Part shown: piece by piece, positions 59,501-64,000 of the stretch
How positions within the stretch are numbered: position 1 is the first letter of the stretch
How the letters are laid out: each line of letters begins with the position of its first letter
Position numbers and translations under genes: made by a program
Assembly (NCBI RefSeq): GCF_004681975.1
Contig: NZ_SMLK01000001.1
Coordinates: 558,001 to 622,000 of the forward strand
Source of the DNA: Ramlibacter humi
GTDB taxonomy: Bacteria > Pseudomonadota > Gammaproteobacteria > Burkholderiales > Burkholderiaceae_C
Direction of reading: 5' to 3'
Length of the DNA: 64,000 bases
Notes under the pieces: generated by a model
Database searches by the model: none
The model's input: only the letters and a program-made list of their open reading frames with translations
What the model was told of the DNA's origin: nothing

Positions 59501-60477
59501 AAGGCCGCGCGGTTGAACCCTCCCCCTCTGGGGGAGGGCAGGGTGGGGGCACGCACGAGGCCAGGAATCGCGCGGGCGCCAGCCCCCCTCCCAACCTCCC
59601 CCCAGAGGGGGGAGGGGCAAGAGACTCGTCGCAGCGCTACACCACGTGGTCCTTCGGCGAACTGCCCGAGCTCATGGAAGTGCGCAAGGGTGCGACGTCC
59701 CTCGTTGGCTTCCCCGCCCTGGTGGACCATGGCGACGCCGTCACCATCGAAGTCTTCGACGAACCGCAGGTCGCGGCCGCGAAGCACCGCATCGGCCTGC
59801 GGCGCCTCTTCGCGCTGCAGCTGAAGGACGCGCTCAAGTACCTGGAGAAGAACATCCCCGACCTGCAGAAGATGGCGGTGGCGTTCATGCCGCTGGGCAC
59901 GCAGGAGGAATTGCGCCAGCAGGTCATCGACGTGGCGCTGGACCGCGCCTTCCTGCTCGACCCGCTGCCCGCCGACGAAGCCGCGTTCAAGCGGCGCGTC
60001 GAAGAGGGCCGCGGCCGGCTGACGCTCATCGCCAACGAAGTGGCGCGGCTGGCCGGCACCATCCTCACCGAGTACGCGGCGGCCGCGCGCAAGATCAAGG
60101 ACACCAAGTCGCAGCCGGATGTCACGGCCGATGCCGCGCAGCAGCTGCAGCGGCTGGTGTCCAGGCGCTTCCTGTCCGACACGCCCTGGGCCGCGCTGCA
60201 GCACTTCCCGCGCTACCTGAAGGCCATCACGCTGCGGCTGGACAAGCTGCGCGCCGATCCGGCCCGCGACGCCGCGCGCATGAACGAGGTGAAGCCCGAG
60301 GAGCAGCGCTACTGGCGCCTGGTGGCCGAGCGCAAGGGGCAGGTGGACGACCGCATGCAGGAATTGCGCTGGCTGCTGGAAGAACTGCGCGTCAGCCTGT
60401 TCGCGCAGGAGTTGCGCACGCCGCAGCCCGTGAGCATCAAGCGGCTGGCCAAGGTGTGGGCGCAGCTCAACGCATGA
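56548..60477 (+). CDS. hrpA: DEAH-box ATP-dependent RNA helicase HrpA with two in-frame repeat insertions
   Basis: The 1309-residue protein has Walker A GETGSGKT (35-42), DEAH in IIDEAHERS, SATID, and the QRAGRCGR motif VI, then the long HrpA C-terminal region with DUF3418. Two segments read as simple repeats (VPPPQPAPKGGGSHP at about 516-530; PSPSGGGQGGGTHEARNRAG with SPPPNLPPEGGG at about 990-1024) and do not belong to the family. The start is TTG 56548. HrpA acts on RNA in ribosome rescue and mRNA processing in E. coli. Confidence 0.93.
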   Translation: MPAPRITFPDSLPVSGKRDEIARAMQDHQVVIVCGETGSGKTTQLPKIALAMGRGKLNAKPGEKGRLIGHTQPRRIAASSVAKRIAEELETPLGEVVGYKVRFQDRLSRDASVKLMTDGILLAETQTDPLLQAYDTLIIDEAHERSLNIDFLLGYLRQLLPRRPDLKIVVTSATIDAERFAEHFASANGKAPVIYVSGRMYPVEQRYRPFEETREYGLDEAIADGVDELWQGNASGDILVFLPGEREIREAAEHLRKHLSHRPLTRDAEVLPLFSRLSQAEQERVFDTHSRRRIVLATNVAETSLTVPGIRYVIDAGTARVKRYSYRSKVEQLLVEPVSQAAANQRAGRCGRVANGICIRLYDEPDFNSRPRFTDPEILRSSLAGVILRMKALHLGNVEDFPFIEPPPRRAIADGYQLLGELGAVDDANELTPIGAQLAKLPLDPRVARMIWEARERGALAEVLVVASALSVQDVRDRPLEMQAQADQQHAKFDDEKSEFSGYLRLWEWLDTARGGVPPPQPAPKGGGSHPTHRLSNRQYESLLRQNFINVRRVREWRDIHSQLHTVVAEHKWRMNTEAAGYEQLHKSMLAGLLGNVGWKMEDPAAPGSGQSEYLGARGIKFYRHPGAHLKKRPGRWIVCAELVETTRLFGRGIANIEPQWIEEVAGHLLRKQLLDPHWEKKAADVMALERATLYGLVIYSGRRVPFARVDQQGAREIFIREGLVAGQWDTRLPFLAANLKLVKQVEEIEHKSRRQDVLVDEELIYAFYDQQLPADVYSGHTFEAWFRQASRGNPNLLKLTREELMRHEAAGITTDAFPKTVKLGGVDCAATYLHEPGDARDGVTVTVPLFVLNQVAEERAEWLVPGMLKDKVQALLKSLPQKPRSRFVPLPESAARIAGSLTAPERWAHGSLVDVLLRRVREETSLDVKRTDFKLDMVPAHLFMNFRVVDEHGRQLGMGRNLGALKAEWGAKARGAFQALAGVKGRAVEPSPSGGGQGGGTHEARNRAGASPPPNLPPEGGGARDSSQRYTTWSFGELPELMEVRKGATSLVGFPALVDHGDAVTIEVFDEPQVAAAKHRIGLRRLFALQLKDALKYLEKNIPDLQKMAVAFMPLGTQEELRQQVIDVALDRAFLLDPLPADEAAFKRRVEEGRGRLTLIANEVARLAGTILTEYAAAARKIKDTKSQPDVTADAAQQLQRLVSRRFLSDTPWAALQHFPRYLKAITLRLDKLRADPARDAARMNEVKPEEQRYWRLVAERKGQVDDRMQELRWLLEELRVSLFAQELRTPQPVSIKRLAKVWAQLNA
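58091..58137. repeat. short palindromic repeat inserted in frame in hrpA (first)
   Basis: GTGGC (58091) and GCCAC (58133) flank CCCGCCCCCAAAGGGGGAGGG, whose CCCCC and GGGGG pair. The frame is kept and gives a Pro/Gly-rich peptide. Confidence 0.65.
59516..59619. repeat. palindromic repeat inserted in frame in hrpA (second)
   Basis: CCCTCCCCCTCTGGGGGAGG on the left and CCTCCCCCCAGAGGGGGGAG on the right are each palindromic and pair with each other across about 55 bases. The type (CCTCCCCCTCTGGGGGAGG) is common as an intergenic repeat in Proteobacteria. It is translated here as SPSGGGQGGG...SPPPNLPPEGGG without a stop. Confidence 0.8.
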
Positions 60478-61661
60478 GCCACACGCGGCTTCGCATGCTC
60501 AACCTCGTCGGCCAGCTGGCGTACGGCCTGCTGTCGATGACCATCTGCCTGCCGTCCATGCAGGACTGGCCCGCGACGTTCGGCGCCAGCCAGGCGGCGG
60601 TGCAGCTCACGTTCGGCGGCTTCGTCGGCGCCTACGGCTGCATGCAACTGGTGTACGGCCCGTGGTCCGACCGCATCGGCCGCAAGCCGGTGCTGATGAT
60701 CGGCCTGTGCATCGCCTTCCTCGGCAGCGTGATGGCGGCTTTCGCAACCAATCTCGCCACGCTGACGCTGGCCCGCGTGCTGCAGGGCGCCGGCGTGGCG
60801 GCGGGCATGGTGACGGGCCGCGCGATGGTGCAGGACCTGTTCCAGGGCGCGGAGCGCACGCGCGCGATGGCGCTGGTCGGCATGAGCATGGGCGTGGTGC
60901 CGCCATTGGCCACGCTGGCCGGCGGCGCGCTGCACGTGCGCTTCGGCTGGCAGGCGTGCTTCGTGCTGCTCTCCGTGCTTGCGGTTGCGCTGCTCGCCGC
61001 GGCATGGTGGGGCCTGCCTTCGCAGCAGCCGGCCGGCCGGCATCAACGCCCCGGTGCGTTGCGCGAGCTGGCCACCAGCTACGCGACGCTCGCGCGCGAG
61101 CCGGCTTTCCTGTTGTACGTGCTGCTGCTCGCGTCCACCACCGCGACGTTCTATACCTTCCTCGGCGGCACGCCGCTCGCCCTGAAGGCTTACGGCGTCC
61201 GGCCCGACCAGCTGGGCTGGTACATCGGTGCAATCCCGGTCGCGTACATCTTCGGCAACCTGCTGACGCTGCGGCTTTCGCATCGGCTGGCGGACCACGC
61301 CATCGTCGCCGGTGGACTGGCGCTCACGCTGCTGGGCGTGGCGCTGGTGATCGCGCTGGGCCTGTCACCGGTGCGCGGGCCACTCGCATTGGCCTTGCCA
61401 CTGCTGCTGCTGGGTGTGGGCCACGGGTTGATCGTGCCGCCCACGCTCGCGGGAACGGTCGGATTGATCCCCGCGCTGGCCGGTGCCGCCGCCGCGGTGG
61501 GCGGCGTTTCGCAGCAGCTGCTGGGCGCTTTCGGCGGTTTCGCCGTGGGGCTGGTGACGCACGAGACCCAGGTGAACCTGGGCCTGCTGATGTTGGGGTG
61601 GACCCTGCTGGGACTGGCGGCGCAACTGCTGCTGGCTTCCGGACGCAAGCAGCGCGCTTAG
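60474..61661 (+). CDS. MFS transporter, Bcr/CflA drug-resistance type
   Basis: The 395-residue protein has twelve membrane segments and the MFS loop GPWSDRIGRKPVLMIG. Early SMTICLPSMQDWPATFGASQ is the Bcr/CflA pattern (PAMP-type first loop), as is the TGRAMVQDLFQGAERTRAM stretch. The ATG overlaps the hrpA stop by four bases (ATGA). Exports a drug or metabolite by family; substrate unknown. Confidence 0.87.
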   Translation: MSHTRLRMLNLVGQLAYGLLSMTICLPSMQDWPATFGASQAAVQLTFGGFVGAYGCMQLVYGPWSDRIGRKPVLMIGLCIAFLGSVMAAFATNLATLTLARVLQGAGVAAGMVTGRAMVQDLFQGAERTRAMALVGMSMGVVPPLATLAGGALHVRFGWQACFVLLSVLAVALLAAAWWGLPSQQPAGRHQRPGALRELATSYATLAREPAFLLYVLLLASTTATFYTFLGGTPLALKAYGVRPDQLGWYIGAIPVAYIFGNLLTLRLSHRLADHAIVAGGLALTLLGVALVIALGLSPVRGPLALALPLLLLGVGHGLIVPPTLAGTVGLIPALAGAAAAVGGVSQQLLGAFGGFAVGLVTHETQVNLGLLMLGWTLLGLAAQLLLASGRKQRA

Positions 61662-61694
61662 GTCCGCACCCGGCCGTCGCCGGTTACCGCGTTC

Positions 61695-62972
61695 TTACTG
61701 GCGCTTGATGAAGTCGACGCCGCCAGGCCGCCCTTCGACCTTCAGCGACGAAGACTGCGGCGCACTCTCGGCCAGCAGCTTTCCCTTGCGCCAGACCTTC
61801 AAGCGCGTCGCCCGTAACCGGATGGCTTCGACCGGATCGCGCGCCTGCAGCAGCACGAAGCTCGCATCGCAGCCCGGCTCCAAACCGTAGTCGTCCAGAT
61901 GCATCACCCGCGCCGCATTGGCCGTCACCGCGTCGAAGCAGGCGCGGATGCCCGCCTGGCTGGTCATCTGCGCCACGTGCAAGCCCATGTGCGCGACCTC
62001 CAGCATGTCGCCCGACCCCATGCCGTACCAGGGGTCCATCACGCAGTCGTGGCCGAAGGCGACGTTGACGCCGGCGGCCATCAGCTCCGGCACGCGGGTC
62101 ATGCCGCGGCGCTTGGGGTAGGTGTCGTGGCGGCCCTGCAGCGTGATGTTGATCAGCGGGTTGGCGACCACGCTGACGCCGCTCTCGGCGATCAGCGGCA
62201 GCAGCTTGCTGACGTAGTAGTTGTCCATGCTGTGCATGGACGTGCAGTGCGAGCCGTTGACGCGGCCCTGCAGGCCCAGGCGCTGCGACTCGTACGCCAG
62301 CGTCTCGATGTGGCGCGACAGCGGGTCGTCCGACTCGTCGCAGTGCATGTCCACCAGCTGGCCGCGCTGCGCCGCCAGTTCGCACAGCAGCTTCACGCTG
62401 GCGGCGCCGTCGGCCATGGTGCGCTCGAAGTGCGGGATGCCGCCCACCACGTCCACGCCCAGGTCCAGCGCGCGCTTCAGGCTGTCCATGCCGCCCTGGG
62501 TGCGCAGCACGCCATCCTGCGGGAACGCGACCAATTGCAGGTCGATGTAAGGCGCCACGCGCTTCTTCACGTCCAGCATCGCTTCCACCGGCAGCAGGCT
62601 GGGGTCGCTGGTGTCCACGTGGCTGCGGATGGCCAGCAGGCCCTTGGCCACGGCCCAGTCGCAGTAGGCGAGGGCGCGCGACACCAGGTCGTCGATCTTC
62701 AGCAGCGGCTTGAGCTCGCCCCACAGCGCGATGCCTTCCAGCAGCGTGCCGCTCTGGTTGACGCGCGGCAGCCCATAGCTGAGCGTCGCGTCCATGTGGA
62801 AGTGCGGATCGCAGAAGTGCGGCGTGAGCAGCTGGCCCGCGGCGTCGATGGTCTGGGCGGCGGGCGCGGACAGGCTCGGCGCGACTTCGCGGATGCGGCC
62901 GCCTTCGACGGCGATGGACATGCCGGTGCGGCCGTCGGGCAGCGTGGCGTTGGTGACGAGGAGATCGAGCAT
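61695..62972 (-). CDS. codA: cytosine deaminase (CodA-type amidohydrolase)
   Basis: The 425-residue metal-dependent enzyme matches E. coli CodA closely in feel: VNQSGTLLEGI, FPQDG, HCDESDDPLSRHIETLA, SHCTSMHSMDNYY, NPLINITLQGRHDTYPKRRG and FGHDCVMDPWYGMG. Metal ligands include H57 and H59 (DPHFHMD). It would convert cytosine to uracil, or a related pyrimidine substrate. Downstream of, and one base from, ABC permease genes in one minus-strand operon. Confidence 0.88.
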   Translation of the reverse strand: MLDLLVTNATLPDGRTGMSIAVEGGRIREVAPSLSAPAAQTIDAAGQLLTPHFCDPHFHMDATLSYGLPRVNQSGTLLEGIALWGELKPLLKIDDLVSRALAYCDWAVAKGLLAIRSHVDTSDPSLLPVEAMLDVKKRVAPYIDLQLVAFPQDGVLRTQGGMDSLKRALDLGVDVVGGIPHFERTMADGAASVKLLCELAAQRGQLVDMHCDESDDPLSRHIETLAYESQRLGLQGRVNGSHCTSMHSMDNYYVSKLLPLIAESGVSVVANPLINITLQGRHDTYPKRRGMTRVPELMAAGVNVAFGHDCVMDPWYGMGSGDMLEVAHMGLHVAQMTSQAGIRACFDAVTANAARVMHLDDYGLEPGCDASFVLLQARDPVEAIRLRATRLKVWRKGKLLAESAPQSSSLKVEGRPGGVDFIKRQ

Positions 62973-62973
62973 C

Positions 62974-63897
62974 TCAGCGTTCTCCCTTGCGGTACGGCTT
63001 CATGAGGGCTTGAGGATAGGCGGCTTTGCGCGCCACCAGCACCAGCGCCAGGATGGACAGCAGGTACGGCAGCATCAGGTAGACCTGGTAGGGCAGCGCG
63101 GCGTCGCCGGCCTGTTGCAGGCGCAGCTGCAGCGCGTCGAAGAAGGCGAACAGCAGGGCGCCCAGCAGCGCCTTGCCGGGTCGCCACGATGCGAACACGA
63201 CCAGCGCCACGCAGATCCAGCCGCGGCCGTTGACCATGTTGAAGTAGAACGAGTTGAAAGCCGAGAGCGTGAGGAATGCGCCGGCCACGCCCATCAGCGC
63301 CGAGCCGGCGACGATGGCGCCCGTGCGCAGGCCCAGGACGGATGCGCCCTGGCTTTCCGCGGCCTGCGGATTCTCGCCGACCATGCGCAGCGCCAGGCCC
63401 ACCGGCGTGCGGTACAGGACCCACGCGATGAGCGGCACCAGTGCCAGCGCCAGCAGCGTCAGGGGCGTCTGTGCCGAAAGCACCGGGATGCCCAGCCACT
63501 CCATGGGCAGGAAAGGCTGGATGGTCGGCGGCGTGTTCACCTTGGGAAAGCTCACGCGGTAGCCGAAGTAGCTGAGCGACGTAGCGAGAAGCGTGATGCC
63601 CAAGCCTGCCACGTGCTGCGACAGCGCCAGCCCCACCGTCAGCCACGCGTGCAGCAAGCCGAACACCGCGCCTGCCAATGCGGCGACCAGAACGCCGGTC
63701 CACAACGTTGCACCGGCGTACACCGCAAGCCAGCCGGTGAACGCGCCCGCGACCATGATGCCCTCGATGCCCAGGTGCAGCACGCCGGCGCGCTCGCACA
63801 GCAGCACGCCCAGCGTGCCCAGCACCAGCGGCGTGGCGATGCGCAGCACCGCGATCCACAGCGCGGGGTTGGCCAGCAGGTCCGGCAGCTCGCTCAT
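62974..63897 (-). CDS. nucleoside-type ABC transporter permease (second)
   Basis: The 307-residue protein has eight or more membrane segments and the motifs GVLHLGIEGIMVAGAF, ENPQAAESQGASV and GRGWICVALVVFASWRPGKA of the BMP/simple-sugar permease group (YufQ-like). ATG 63897 has GAGGTGG upstream and overlaps the preceding permease by four bases. It is paired with codA, so uptake of pyrimidine bases or nucleosides is likely. Confidence 0.88.
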   Translation of the reverse strand: MSELPDLLANPALWIAVLRIATPLVLGTLGVLLCERAGVLHLGIEGIMVAGAFTGWLAVYAGATLWTGVLVAALAGAVFGLLHAWLTVGLALSQHVAGLGITLLATSLSYFGYRVSFPKVNTPPTIQPFLPMEWLGIPVLSAQTPLTLLALALVPLIAWVLYRTPVGLALRMVGENPQAAESQGASVLGLRTGAIVAGSALMGVAGAFLTLSAFNSFYFNMVNGRGWICVALVVFASWRPGKALLGALLFAFFDALQLRLQQAGDAALPYQVYLMLPYLLSILALVLVARKAAYPQALMKPYRKGER

Positions 63898-64000
63898 CGC
63901 CACCTCACGCGGTACTGCGCCAGCATCGCGGCGACGAGCACGGAGAGCAGCGAAGCGGCGACGATGACATCGGCGATGTAGGTCGGCACGCCGATGGCGC
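63894..64000 (-). CDS. ABC transporter permease, C-terminal end (partial)
   Basis: The last 34 codons, ...GVPTYIADVIVAASLLSVLV then AAMLAQYRVRWR, contain the final membrane segment and a basic tail as in YufP-type permeases. The stop overlaps the next permease (ATGA). The rest of the gene lies beyond the right edge. Confidence 0.75.
   Translation of the reverse strand, partial: AIGVPTYIADVIVAASLLSVLVAAMLAQYRVRWR

Overview
The window is a chromosomal segment of a GC-rich betaproteobacterium, most likely a member of the Burkholderiales close to Comamonadaceae (Ramlibacter/Variovorax type). This is inferred from very high third-position GC, from frequent GTG/TTG starts, and from gene orders typical of that group: hisZ-purA-phosphoribosyltransferase, sbp-cysT-cysW-cysA, divergent tesA/ybbA, and pobA opposite an IclR regulator. 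No rRNA, tRNA, CRISPR array, phage module or transposase was seen. Most of the window is housekeeping or ordinary accessory metabolism, and I could not identify a defence island or a new multigene system.

Layout. 1-4.7 kb: the tail of an unknown gene, then an RND efflux adaptor and pump. 4.8-5.4 kb: a 50-codon gene and a frameshifted remnant of a gluconate 2-dehydrogenase subunit 3-like gene. 5.4-13.9 kb, minus strand: a GH18 chitinase with CBM2, a hypothetical gene, moeA-mobA-moaA (molybdenum cofactor), an SDR oxidoreductase, a lipoprotein and an aldehyde dehydrogenase. 14-18.6 kb, plus strand: hisZ, purA, a phosphoribosyltransferase, a MetC-like enzyme and a small basic protein. 18.6-22.6 kb: mnmH and tesA (minus), then ybbA, rlmB and a sirtuin (plus). 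22.6-26.4 kb, minus: a split chromate transporter, a DMT exporter, a MarR-GNAT fusion and a hydrolase.

26.7-41.5 kb is rich in small and poorly known genes: a divergent FtsH-like membrane AAA protease, a lone receiver protein, a DUF3606 protein, a large DUF2868 membrane protein, CsbD, a hydrolase, an XPD-type helicase fused to a RecB/Cas4-like nuclease domain, exonuclease III, a GST and a DUF924 protein. 41.6-48.9 kb: a YgiQ radical SAM protein, an AraC regulator, a DMT exporter, a KTSC protein, a CoA-transferase, pobA and its IclR regulator. 49-53.1 kb is the sulfate ABC transporter operon. 53.2-64 kb: dsbB, argA, a membrane protein with a degenerate GGDEF domain, hrpA, a Bcr-type MFS exporter, codA, and permeases of a nucleoside-type ABC transporter that runs off the right edge.

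The most distinctive feature is the repeat content. Six intergenic copies of a 110-130 bp hairpin element built from CGCAGAG/CTCTGCG units were found, with two classes of outer ends. One copy lies inside the sulfate operon. Separately, palindromic elements of other families sit in frame inside conserved coding sequences (ygiQ once, hrpA twice, the start of cysT once) and add extra peptide segments. A composite 254 bp inverted repeat and a perfect 31 bp inverted repeat occupy the largest gene-free stretch (36.8-37.3 kb). This suggests a genome actively seeded by small palindromic elements.
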